From Leucobacter chromiireducens (lineage in GTDB: Bacteria > Actinomycetota > Actinomycetes > Actinomycetales > Microbacteriaceae), in contig NZ_RPDI01000005.1 in assembly GCF_003917135.1 (NCBI RefSeq), positions 86,993 through 150,992 of the forward strand: a stretch of 64,000 nt of DNA, in the 5' to 3' direction. The notes beneath the pieces are model-generated. The model made no database searches. It had not been told where the DNA came from and saw only the letters and a list, made by a program, of their open reading frames with translations. Numbering within the stretch: the stretch's first letter is position 1; every line of letters starts with the position of its first letter. Both the position numbers and the translations under genes were made by a program. Below, piece by piece: positions 57,091 through 64,000 of the stretch.

Positions 57091-58317
57091 ATGCAGGAAT
57101 CGACGAACTCTCCCGCCATCACGCTGCGCGACCGCGTGGGGACGCTGTACTTCCCGATCGCGCTCGTGGCGCGCCTCCCCTACGCGATGATGGTCATCGG
57201 CGTGCTCACGCTCGTCGTGTCCGCGCGCGGCTCGGTCCAGCTCGGCGGCCTGAATTCCGCGATGGTTGGCCTCGGCGTGGCCTGCTTCGGCCCGCTCATC
57301 GGCGCGGCGGCCGACCGCTTCGGGCAGCGCCCGACGCTGCTCATCTCTGGCGCGATCAACGCGGTGTTCCTCGGGCTGCTCGCCTGGGTCGCGTTCAGCG
57401 ATCTCCCGGTCTGGACGGTGTTCCTCGGTTCCTTCCTCGCTGGGGCATCGGCGCCGCAGCCCTCCCCCATGTCGCGCTCCCGCCTCGTCACGATCATCCA
57501 GCGAGATCTGCCCGCCGCGCGGCGCCCGCGCACCCTGTCGACGGTGCTCGCGTACGAGTCGGCCGCCGACGAGGTGATCTTCGTGTTCGGCCCGGTGGCG
57601 GTCGGCCTCCTTGCCACGACGCTCGGCGCGTGGGCCCCGATCGTCGGCGCGTCGATCCTCACGCTCATCTTCGTCACCGCGTTCGCGCTGCACCACACGA
57701 GCGCGCCGCCGCAGAGCGCGGCCGACCGCGCCGCGACGCTCGCGCCGGCGTCGGAGCTCCTGCGGCCGCAGCTCCTCATCACGGTGATCGGGATCGTGGC
57801 CGTGGGCCTCTTCTTCGGTTCGATGCTCACCTCCCTCACCGCGTTCATGCAGGATCGCGGCGCGGCCGAGCAGGCCGGCCTCATCTACGGCGTCATGGGC
57901 ATCGGCTCGGCGATCTTCGCGATCGCCGTCGCGTTCCTGTCCCCGCGGTTCACGCTGCGTTACCGCTGGCCGGTGTTCGCGTTCTTCATCGTCGCCGGCG
58001 GGCTGCTCCTGCAGGGCGCGCACGACCTGCCCAGCATGCTGCTCAGCCTCGCGCTCATGGGGATCGGCGTCGGCCCGCTGCTCGTCACGCTCTACAGCTT
58101 CGGCGCGCAGCGCAGCCCGGCCGGCCGCTCGGCGACGGTGATGACGATGCTCGGCTCCGGCCTCATGGTGGGCCAGTCGGCCGCCGCGGCCATCACGGGC
58201 AGCATCGCCGACAACGTCGGCACCCCGGCCGCATTGGTGATGCCGCTCATCGCGGCGCTCATCGCGCTCGTCGCAGGCGGCATCAACTGGGGGCTGACGG
58301 GCCCGAGCGCCCGGTAG
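57091..58317 (+). CDS. MFS transporter
   Basis: 408 residues, 12 hydrophobic segments. Motif A region GAAADRFGQRPTLLISG in the first half, and a second-half RSPAGRSATVMTMLGSG. Resembles drug-efflux MFS proteins of actinobacteria, but no substrate-specific mark is seen. A TAGACT box lies nine bases before ATG 57091. Same strand as the genes on both sides, with 47- and 130-base gaps. Confidence 0.88.
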   Translation: MQESTNSPAITLRDRVGTLYFPIALVARLPYAMMVIGVLTLVVSARGSVQLGGLNSAMVGLGVACFGPLIGAAADRFGQRPTLLISGAINAVFLGLLAWVAFSDLPVWTVFLGSFLAGASAPQPSPMSRSRLVTIIQRDLPAARRPRTLSTVLAYESAADEVIFVFGPVAVGLLATTLGAWAPIVGASILTLIFVTAFALHHTSAPPQSAADRAATLAPASELLRPQLLITVIGIVAVGLFFGSMLTSLTAFMQDRGAAEQAGLIYGVMGIGSAIFAIAVAFLSPRFTLRYRWPVFAFFIVAGGLLLQGAHDLPSMLLSLALMGIGVGPLLVTLYSFGAQRSPAGRSATVMTMLGSGLMVGQSAAAAITGSIADNVGTPAALVMPLIAALIALVAGGINWGLTGPSAR

Positions 58318-58434
58318 GACCACGCGCGGGCGGCGCACGCACGCGCATCGCACGCGCGCAGGATCCCGGCGGCGGAATAGCCGCGAAGCCAACGCTGTTG
58401 GAGAACTCGGAGCCCCATCGCCCGCAAGCGATGG

Positions 58435-58440
58435 AAGAAT
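58435..58440 (+). promoter_or_regulatory. Weak -10 box before sufS
   Basis: AAGAAT, seven bases before ATG 58448. A GGAG at 58441-58444 could instead serve as a ribosome binding site. Confidence 0.3.
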
Positions 58441-58447
58441 GGAGACC

Positions 58448-59743
58448 ATGTCTGCTCGTACGTTCACCCCAGCGGAGGTCGCGGATTTGCGCGCCGCGTT
58501 CCCGTACTTCGCCGCGCAGGATCGGCAGGGCGGTCCAGCGTACCTCGACTCCGGTGCGACGTCGCAGCGCCCGAGCGTCGTCCTCGACGCGGAGCGCCGC
58601 TTCCTCGAGACCGCGAACGCCGCGGTGCACCGGGGCACGAGCGGTGCCGTCGGCGAGGCAACGATGGCGTTTGAGGGCGCGCGGGCCGCGGTCGCGGCGT
58701 TCGTCGGCGCGAGCGCGCCCGAGCAGATCGTGTGGGCGGAGAACGCCACCGACGCGCTGAACATCGTGGCGCTCGGCATCGGGGAGGCGAACGCGGGGCT
58801 CGGCGTCGCCGGCAGCGAGCGGTACGCGCTCGGCGCGGGCGACGAGATCCTCATCACCGAGGCGGAGCACCACGCGAACCTCATCCCCTGGCAGCGGCTC
58901 GCCGCGAAGACCGGGTCGACGCTGCGCTACATTCCCGTGCGCGAGGACGGCACGTGGACGCTCGACGACGCGCGAGCGGCGCTCACCGCGCGCACCCGCG
59001 TCTTCGCGTTCTCGCACGTGTCGAACGTCACGGGGTGGGTGGCGCCCGTCGCCGAGCTCGTCGAGCTCGCGCGCGCCGTCGGCGCGATCACCGTGCTCGA
59101 CGCCTGCCAGTCGGTGCCGCACCTCCCCGTCGACTTCGGCGCGCTCGGCGTCGATTTCGCGGCGTTCTCCGGGCACAAGATGCTCGGCCCGAACGGGATC
59201 GGCGTGCTCTACGGACGCCAGGAGATGCTCGACGCGCTGCCGCCGGCGCGCACCGGCGGATCGGCGATCACGCGCGTGACGATGGAGCGCGCCGAGTTCA
59301 TGCCGCCGCCACTGCGTTTTGAGGCCGGAACGCAGCCGGTGTCGCAGGTCGTCGGCCTCGGGGCCGCCGTCGCGTTCCTGCAGCAGGCCGACATGGCGCG
59401 GGTCGCCGCGCGCGAGCACGAGCTCGTGGAGCGGCTCGTCGCGGGCATCGCCGAGACGCCGGGGCTGCGGCTCCTCGGCTCGGCGGACCCGGCGCAGCGC
59501 GTCGCGCTCGCGGCGGTGTCCGTTGAGGGCGTGCACGCGCACGACGTTGGCCAGTTCCTCGACGAGCAGGGCGTGCTGGTGCGCGTCGGCCACCACTGCG
59601 CGCAACCGCTGCACCGCGCGCTCGGCATCACATCGAGCACGCGCGCGAGCGTGCACCTGACCACCACCGAGGACGAGATCGACCGGTTCCTCGACGCGCT
59701 CCGCGGCGCCCAGCGGTATTTCGGAGCGGAGGTGTCGGCGTGA
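58448..59743 (+). CDS. sufS: Cysteine desulfurase, SufS type
   Basis: 431 residues. PLP lysine Lys244 in FSGHKMLGPNGIGVLYG and persulfide Cys384 in VRVGHHCAQPLH. Group II desulfurase marks include the N-terminal YLDSGATSQRP and ENATDALNIV. Takes sulfur from cysteine for Fe-S assembly with SufU, whose gene overlaps by four bases. The rest of a suf operon (sufBCD) is not here, which is unusual for actinobacteria, where sufS-sufU follow sufBCD. Confidence 0.95.
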   Translation: MSARTFTPAEVADLRAAFPYFAAQDRQGGPAYLDSGATSQRPSVVLDAERRFLETANAAVHRGTSGAVGEATMAFEGARAAVAAFVGASAPEQIVWAENATDALNIVALGIGEANAGLGVAGSERYALGAGDEILITEAEHHANLIPWQRLAAKTGSTLRYIPVREDGTWTLDDARAALTARTRVFAFSHVSNVTGWVAPVAELVELARAVGAITVLDACQSVPHLPVDFGALGVDFAAFSGHKMLGPNGIGVLYGRQEMLDALPPARTGGSAITRVTMERAEFMPPPLRFEAGTQPVSQVVGLGAAVAFLQQADMARVAAREHELVERLVAGIAETPGLRLLGSADPAQRVALAAVSVEGVHAHDVGQFLDEQGVLVRVGHHCAQPLHRALGITSSTRASVHLTTTEDEIDRFLDALRGAQRYFGAEVSA

Positions 59744-60213
59744 GCGCGCTCGACGGACTGTACCAGGAGCTGATTCTCGATCACTCGAAGCGTCCCATCG
59801 GGAAGGGCGAGCTGTCCCCGGCCGACGGTGCGCTGACCGCCTCGCACCACGAGTTCAACCCGAGCTGCGGCGACGAGATCGACCTCTCGATCTCGGTTGA
59901 CCCGGAGACCGGCACGATTTCCGAGCTGGCGTGGCAGGGGCAGGGCTGCTCGATCTCGATGGCCTCGGCCTCGATCCTGTCGCAGCTGGTGCGCGATGAG
60001 CGGCTTTCGCTCGAGGAGGCGCACACCCGCATCGACGCGTTCCGCCAGATGATCCAGGCGCGCGGCACCGAGGAGCCCGACGAGGAGCTGCTCGGCGACG
60101 CCGTCGCGCTGCAGGGCGTCGCCAAGTTCGTGATGCGCGTGAAGTGCGCGATGCTCGGCTGGGTCGCGCTCGAGGCCGACCTGAAGCAGGTGGAAGCGCA
60201 GCGCGCCGCGTAG
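59740..60213 (+). CDS. sufU: SufU-type sulfur-acceptor/scaffold protein
   Basis: 157 residues. Zinc/sulfur ligands Cys43, Asp45 (NPSCGDEI), Cys70 (GQGCSIS) and Cys136 (VKCAMLGW), with the Gram-positive insertion between Cys70 and Cys136 that sets SufU apart from IscU. Accepts sulfur from SufS. GTG start overlapping the sufS stop. Confidence 0.95.
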   Translation: MSALDGLYQELILDHSKRPIGKGELSPADGALTASHHEFNPSCGDEIDLSISVDPETGTISELAWQGQGCSISMASASILSQLVRDERLSLEEAHTRIDAFRQMIQARGTEEPDEELLGDAVALQGVAKFVMRVKCAMLGWVALEADLKQVEAQRAA

Positions 60214-60243
60214 CGCGCTGACCGAACGGAACGGGGTGCTGGG

Positions 60244-60927
60244 ATGACCGCAATCGAGATCACGCCGGCGAGCACGGCGGCCGAGGTGTCCCGCGCGCTC
60301 GCGGCGCTCGAGGACCCGAAGGCGCGCGCGATCAACGAGCGTCACGGCGACGACCACGGCGTCAACCTCACGAAGCTCCGCGCGATCGCGAAGCAGCTGA
60401 AGCGCAATCCGGCGCTCGCGCGCGAGCTGTGGGCGACGGGCGGCTCCCCGGAGCGGCTCGTCGCGCTGCTCATCAGCGGGCCGAAGGACTACACCGCCGA
60501 CGAGCTCGACGCGATGCTGCGCGACTCGCGGATCCCGAAGGTGCGCGATTGGCTCGTGAACTACATCGTGAAGAAGAGCGCGCACGCCGACGCGCTTCGC
60601 GAGCGCTGGTTCGACGACCCGGATCCGCTGCTCGCCGGCTCCGGCTGGGCGCTCACCACGGATCGGGTGGTGAAGCGGCCAGCCGGGATCGACCGGGTGG
60701 CGCTGCTCGACCAGATCGAGGCGGAGATGGGCGCGGCCCCCGAGTCGCTGCAGTGGGCGATGAACGAGTGCCTCGCGCAGATCGGGATCACTGACGTGGC
60801 GCTCCGCGCACGCGCGATCGACATCGGCGAGCGCCTGCAGGTGCTCGCCGACTACCCGACGCCGCCCGGCTGCGTCTCCCCCTTTGCCCCGATCTGGATC
60901 ACGGAGATGGTGTCCCGCCAGGCGTAG
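60244..60927 (+). CDS. AlkD-like DNA alkylation repair family protein
   Basis: 227 residues of helical HEAT-like repeats. GVNLTKLRAIAKQLKRNPALA and LWATGGSPERLVALLIS match the AlkD family of alkylpurine DNA glycosylases; later repeats have VRDWLVNYIVKKSAHADAL and GSGWALTTDR. Many relatives are unproven as glycosylases, so a repair role is inference. Lies 30 bases after sufU, same strand. Confidence 0.8.
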   Translation: MTAIEITPASTAAEVSRALAALEDPKARAINERHGDDHGVNLTKLRAIAKQLKRNPALARELWATGGSPERLVALLISGPKDYTADELDAMLRDSRIPKVRDWLVNYIVKKSAHADALRERWFDDPDPLLAGSGWALTTDRVVKRPAGIDRVALLDQIEAEMGAAPESLQWAMNECLAQIGITDVALRARAIDIGERLQVLADYPTPPGCVSPFAPIWITEMVSRQA

Positions 60928-60984
60928 GCGCCGCGGTCACGCTGCGGCTCGCCCACGCGTCCCGCGCCACCCCGCCGGCCGTGT

Positions 60985-61947
60985 TCAGCGAGTCGCGACG
61001 CGGCTGACGAGCTCGCCCGTCGCGTCGCCGGCGGCGAGGCGGTCCGCAATCTCCCTGATCAGCGCCTGGAGCGCGGCCCCGGACGGGGTGGGTGCCATGT
61101 CCGAGCGCCTGGCGAGGCTCACCGTGCGCGTCAGCTCGGGGCCCGCGAGCGGGGTGGCACGCAGCTTCGGGCGGTCGACGGCCACCATCGCGGGCACGAC
61201 GGCGACGCCGATCCCGCGCTCCGCGAACCGGAGGGCCGCGTCCATTTCAACGCCCTCGACCGCGACGACCGGGGTGAGGCCGGCGGCGCGATAGGCGACG
61301 TCCATCGCGACACGCAGGTCGTAGTTCACGGGGAAGGCGATCTGCGGCACCGCGGCGAGCTCCGCGAGCGGCACCGCGCGGTCCTCGTGGCCGCGCGCAC
61401 GCGCAAACGGGTCGGGCAGATGCCCGGCCGACACGACGACGAGGCGCTCGCTGAGGATCGGCTCGCGTTCGAGCACGGCGCGCGCCTCGCCCGCGGCGAC
61501 GCTCGTCACGATGAGGGCGAGGTCGAGCCCGCCCTCGACGAGCGCCCCGATGAGGGTCCGCGATCCGCGCTCGAGGATCTCGATGTCGATGCCGGGGTAG
61601 CGCGCGTGGAACTCGGCGATCACGTCGACCACGAGGCTGGTGCAGAGGGTCGGCGTCGCGCCTAGCCGGATCCTGCCCCGCTTGAGCCCGGCGAGCTCGG
61701 CCATCTCGCTGCGCGCGGTGTCGGCGTCGGTGAGCATGCGGCGCGCGAGCGGGAGCAGCCGCTCGCCGGCCCCCGTGAGCGCGATGTTGCCGCGCACCCT
61801 GTGAAAGAGCTCGACGCCGAGCTCGCGCTCGAGGCTGGAGATCTGCCGGCTCAGCGACGGCTGCGCGAGGTGCAGCTGCTCGGCTGCCCGCGTGAAATGG
61901 CCGGTCGCGGCGATTTCCGCGAAGCCGCGGAGCTGCTCAAGGTTCAT
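60985..61947 (-). CDS. LysR-family regulator
   Basis: 320 residues. HTH LEQLRGFAEIAATGHFTRAA and AQPSLSRQISSLERELG; effector domain with LGATPTLCTSLVVDVIAEFH and GIGVAVVPAMVAVDRP. The second ATG (61947) is chosen because TAGGCT lies six bases before it; the first ATG (61953) directly touches the box. Divergent from the flavoprotein gene, 77 bases away, so it should control that gene. Confidence 0.92.
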   Translation of the reverse strand: MNLEQLRGFAEIAATGHFTRAAEQLHLAQPSLSRQISSLERELGVELFHRVRGNIALTGAGERLLPLARRMLTDADTARSEMAELAGLKRGRIRLGATPTLCTSLVVDVIAEFHARYPGIDIEILERGSRTLIGALVEGGLDLALIVTSVAAGEARAVLEREPILSERLVVVSAGHLPDPFARARGHEDRAVPLAELAAVPQIAFPVNYDLRVAMDVAYRAAGLTPVVAVEGVEMDAALRFAERGIGVAVVPAMVAVDRPKLRATPLAGPELTRTVSLARRSDMAPTPSGAALQALIREIADRLAAGDATGELVSRVATR

Positions 61948-61953
61948 GTTCAT

Positions 61954-61959
61954 AGCCTA
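61954..61959 (-). promoter_or_regulatory. -10 box, leaderless start of LysR gene
   Basis: TAGGCT on the minus strand; six bases then ATG 61947. Confidence 0.45.
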
Positions 61960-61982
61960 GACGCATCGTGGCGATCAGCTCT

Positions 61983-61997
61983 ATTCATTGGAGTAAT
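61983..61997. promoter_or_regulatory. Possible LysR box
   Basis: ATT-N9-AAT dyad, fits the T-N11-A LysR consensus, in the gap between the LysR gene and the flavoprotein gene and upstream of the latter's -10 box. Confidence 0.5.
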
Positions 61998-62011
61998 CAT
62001 GGCCGGCTCCC

Positions 62012-62017
62012 TAGCGT
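62012..62017 (+). promoter_or_regulatory. -10 box, leaderless start of flavoprotein gene
   Basis: TAGCGT, seven bases before ATG 62025. Confidence 0.5.
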
Positions 62018-62024
62018 GGTGCGC

Positions 62025-63782
62025 ATGACATCCACCACCGGTTCCACACGCACCGAGCGCCTGCTCGCCACCTCCGTCCTCGTGATCGGCACGGGCGGCG
62101 CCGGCCTCCGCGCCGCCATCGAGCTCGCCGAGCGCGGCGTGCAGGTGCTCGCCGTCGGCAAGCGCCGCGCGCACGACGCACACACCACCCTCGCCGCGGG
62201 CGGCATCAACGCCGCGCTCGGCACGATGGACCCCGAGGACAGCTGGGAGCAGCACGCGGCCGACACGCTGCGCGAGTCCTACTTCCTCGCCGATCCGGCG
62301 ATCGTCGAGGTGGTGACCCGCGGCGCGGCCGAGGGCATCGCCGATCTCGAGCGCTGGGGCATGCCCTTCGCGAGGGAGGAGGACGGCCGGATCAGCCAGC
62401 GCTTCTTCGGCGCGCACAAGTACCGCCGCACCGCCTACGCCGGCGACTACACGGGCCTCGAGATCCAGCGCACGCTCATGCGCCGCGCCGCGGAGCTCCG
62501 GGTGCCCATCGTCGACACGATCTACATCACGCGCCTGCTCACGAGCAACGGCCGGATCTTCGGCGCGTACGGCTTCGACATCGTCGACGGCACGCCCGTG
62601 CAGATCAACGCCGACGCGGTGATCCTCGCCGCCGGCGGCCACACGCGCATCTGGCGCAACACCTCGTCGCGGCGCGACGAGAACACGGGCGACTCGTTCC
62701 GCCTCGCGGCGCTCGCCGGGGGCAAGATCCGCGACGCCGAGCTCGTGCAGTTCCACCCGTCGGGGATCCTGGAGCCCGCGGAGGCTGCCGGTCTCCTCGT
62801 GTCGGAGGCCGCGCGCGGCGAGGGCGGGATCCTCCGCAACGCGCTCGGTGAGCGGTACATGGCGAAGTACGATCCTGAGCGGATGGAGCTCTCCACCCGC
62901 GACCGCGTCGCGCTCGCGAGCTACACCGAGATCGTCGAGGGGCGCGGCACGACGAACGGCGGGGTCTTCCTCGACGTCTCGCACCTGCCGCGCGAGCAGA
63001 TCCTGTCGAAGCTGCCGCGCGTGTACCGCAACCTGATCGACCTGCAGATGCTCGATATCACCGAGCAGCCGATCGAGATCGCGCCGACCGCGCACTACTC
63101 GATGGGCGGCGTGTGGGTGCGGCCGGAGGATCACGGCACGGGCGTCGACGGGCTCTACGCGATCGGCGAGGCGTCGAGCGGCCTGCACGGCGCGAACCGG
63201 CTCGGCGGCAACTCGCTCATCGAGCTGCTCGTCTACGGCCGTATCACGGGCACCGACGCGGCTGAGTACGTGAGCGGGATCACGGAGGTGCACCGGGATC
63301 CGGCGGCCGTCGCCGAGGCGCGCGCCGAGATGACCGGGCTGCTCGAGGGAACCGGTACGGAGAGCCCGCGCCGCCTCCAGCGCGCGCTGCGCGACCTGAT
63401 GACGGAGCACGCCGGGGTGGTGCGCAGCGAGGCCGGCCTCGTGGCCGGCCTCGAGAAACTTACCGCGATCGAGGAGCGCGTGGCGAACGTCACCGCGCAC
63501 CCGGACATCGCCGGCTTCGACGATCTCGCGCACGCGTTCGACCTGTTCGGCTCGATCCTCGCGGCGCGTGCCACGCTCGAGTGCGCGCTGGAGCGGCGCG
63601 AGACGCGCGGCTGCCACAACCGCTCGGACTTCCCGGAGACGAGCCCCGAGCTGCGCGGCAACTTCGTGTGGACCCCGCAGGGCGGTGTGGAGTTCGAGCC
63701 GCTGCCCGAGGCGCCCGATTCCTTCCGCGAGCTCGCGTACGCCGACGCCGACGACTCGGTGGCCGGCAAGCTCGTCGAGTAG
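62025..63782 (+). CDS. Fumarate reductase/succinate dehydrogenase-type flavoprotein
   Basis: 585 residues. FAD-binding LVIGTGGAGLRAAIELAE, then AHTTLAAGGINAALG, where His53 is at the covalent-flavin position of SdhA/FrdA; HPSGI; the catalytic-arginine region GANRLGGNSLIELLVYG; PTAHYSMGGVWV. No iron-sulfur subunit gene follows within the window; the next start codon is 150 bases away and looks unrelated. It could also be an L-aspartate oxidase, but the His is against that. Under a divergent LysR gene. The stop codon falls inside a 21-bp repeat. Confidence 0.88.
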   Translation: MTSTTGSTRTERLLATSVLVIGTGGAGLRAAIELAERGVQVLAVGKRRAHDAHTTLAAGGINAALGTMDPEDSWEQHAADTLRESYFLADPAIVEVVTRGAAEGIADLERWGMPFAREEDGRISQRFFGAHKYRRTAYAGDYTGLEIQRTLMRRAAELRVPIVDTIYITRLLTSNGRIFGAYGFDIVDGTPVQINADAVILAAGGHTRIWRNTSSRRDENTGDSFRLAALAGGKIRDAELVQFHPSGILEPAEAAGLLVSEAARGEGGILRNALGERYMAKYDPERMELSTRDRVALASYTEIVEGRGTTNGGVFLDVSHLPREQILSKLPRVYRNLIDLQMLDITEQPIEIAPTAHYSMGGVWVRPEDHGTGVDGLYAIGEASSGLHGANRLGGNSLIELLVYGRITGTDAAEYVSGITEVHRDPAAVAEARAEMTGLLEGTGTESPRRLQRALRDLMTEHAGVVRSEAGLVAGLEKLTAIEERVANVTAHPDIAGFDDLAHAFDLFGSILAARATLECALERRETRGCHNRSDFPETSPELRGNFVWTPQGGVEFEPLPEAPDSFRELAYADADDSVAGKLVE

Positions 63783-63845
63783 GCCGGCAGGCTCATCGAG
63801 GGTGCCAGCCAGCTCGGCGAAGAGGCCGGCACTCTCGCTCACAGC
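63762..63845. repeat. 21-bp repeat spanning the flavoprotein stop codon
   Basis: Four degenerate units of 21 bases (63762, 63783, 63804, 63825). In one frame they read AGKLVE-stop, AGRLIEG, ASQLGEE, AGTLAHS. The stop is the last codon of the first unit, so the frame would continue in heptads were it changed. Confidence 0.7.
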
Positions 63846-63881
63846 CGCCCGGTTTCCGCGTTCTCGCGGGGGCCGGGCGGC
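63844..63881 (+). terminator. Nested hairpin after the flavoprotein gene
   Basis: GCCGCCCGG (63844-63852) and CCGGGCGGC (63873-63881) enclose a smaller stem CCGCG-TTCT-CGCGG. No T-run. 62 bases after the stop codon. Confidence 0.6.
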
Positions 63882-63920
63882 ATGCTGTGGACAACCGCTG
63901 CGGGCCGCGCCGGCATCGCG

Positions 63921-63926
63921 CAGGAT
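63921..63926 (+). promoter_or_regulatory. Weak -10 box before the right-edge gene
   Basis: CAGGAT, six bases before ATG 63933. Confidence 0.25.
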
Positions 63927-63932
63927 CGTGGC

Positions 63933-64000
63933 ATGACTCCAGACCCACCAGCACGCCAGCGTCCCTCCTCCGCCCCGGTCCCGCGCCAGGAGGCCCCGCC
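63933..64000 (+). CDS. Start of an unidentified gene (cut by right edge)
   Basis: ATG 63933 opens a frame that stays open to the window end (22 complete codons, beginning MTPDPPARQRPSSAPVPRQE), Pro- and Arg-rich. CAGGAT lies six bases upstream, like the leaderless starts of this window. The 150-base gap before it holds a 21-bp repeat and a hairpin. Too short to identify. Confidence 0.4.
   Translation, partial: MTPDPPARQRPSSAPVPRQEAP

Noticed and set aside
61950..63842. Minus-strand open frame of about 630 codons opposite the flavoprotein gene
   Set aside because: Antisense shadow; it overlaps the LysR start and has no motif.

Overview
The window is about 70% GC, tightly packed, and codes on both strands. 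Many start codons sit 6-7 bases after a TANNNT -10 box with no ribosome binding site (leaderless starts). A tandem glycine riboswitch, SufS/SufU, a PadR-controlled MacB-type ABC exporter and the dxr-site-2-protease-ispG order all point to a high-GC actinobacterium. The gene set looks like the family Microbacteriaceae (Leucobacter would fit), but this is inference from gene content. I saw no tRNA, rRNA, CRISPR array, insertion sequence or prophage.

Layout. 1-2.2 kb: end of an MFS transporter, an AraC regulator, a GNAT enzyme. 2.2-4.2 kb: a persulfide-response locus with a CstR-like repressor, two identical 16-bp operators, a small Cys-rich protein and a persulfide dioxygenase-rhodanese. 4.2-10.6 kb: a TAXI-type TRAP transporter diverging from a two-component system that has its own TAXI-like lipoprotein. 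10.7-19.7 kb: glycine/serine catabolism (riboswitch, gcvP, gcvT, gcvH, glyA, sdaA) plus an MFS transporter. 19.8-27 kb: housekeeping genes (trmB, aroQ, CPBP membrane protein, class II UvrA, LOG family, RNase II-like). 27-35.8 kb: an amino-acid island with Lrp, a PLP trans-sulfuration enzyme, two IclR regulators, an alanine-racemase-fold enzyme, an APC permease, an ACT-less homoserine dehydrogenase and an aldehyde dehydrogenase. 35.9-44.6 kb: a second amino-acid/amide island with a P1-family peptidase, a polar amino-acid ABC importer, a YtcJ-like amidohydrolase, LysR, an amidase and an Asp/Glu-racemase-family enzyme. 44.6-48.1 kb: FtsX/ABC/PadR. 48.3-49.5 kb: two related palindromes flanking an AbiEi-DUF559 protein. 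49.5-53.4 kb: ispG, site-2 protease, dxr. 53.4-64 kb: FKBP lipoprotein, membrane protein, rsmI, DsbA-like protein, MFS, sufS-sufU, AlkD-like protein, LysR and a fumarate reductase/succinate dehydrogenase-type flavoprotein; the start of one more gene runs off the right edge.

How it fits together. Glycine sensed by the riboswitch would drive GcvPTH and GlyA to serine, which SdaA deaminates to pyruvate. The two amino-acid islands hold two importers, two enzymes of racemase folds, peptide/amide hydrolases and a homoserine dehydrogenase-aldehyde dehydrogenase pair. My best candidate for something little described is that pair read as a homoserine (or D-homoserine) to aspartate catabolic module. 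Next best are the TAXI lipoprotein encoded with a sensor kinase and the palindrome-flanked AbiEi-DUF559 cassette.
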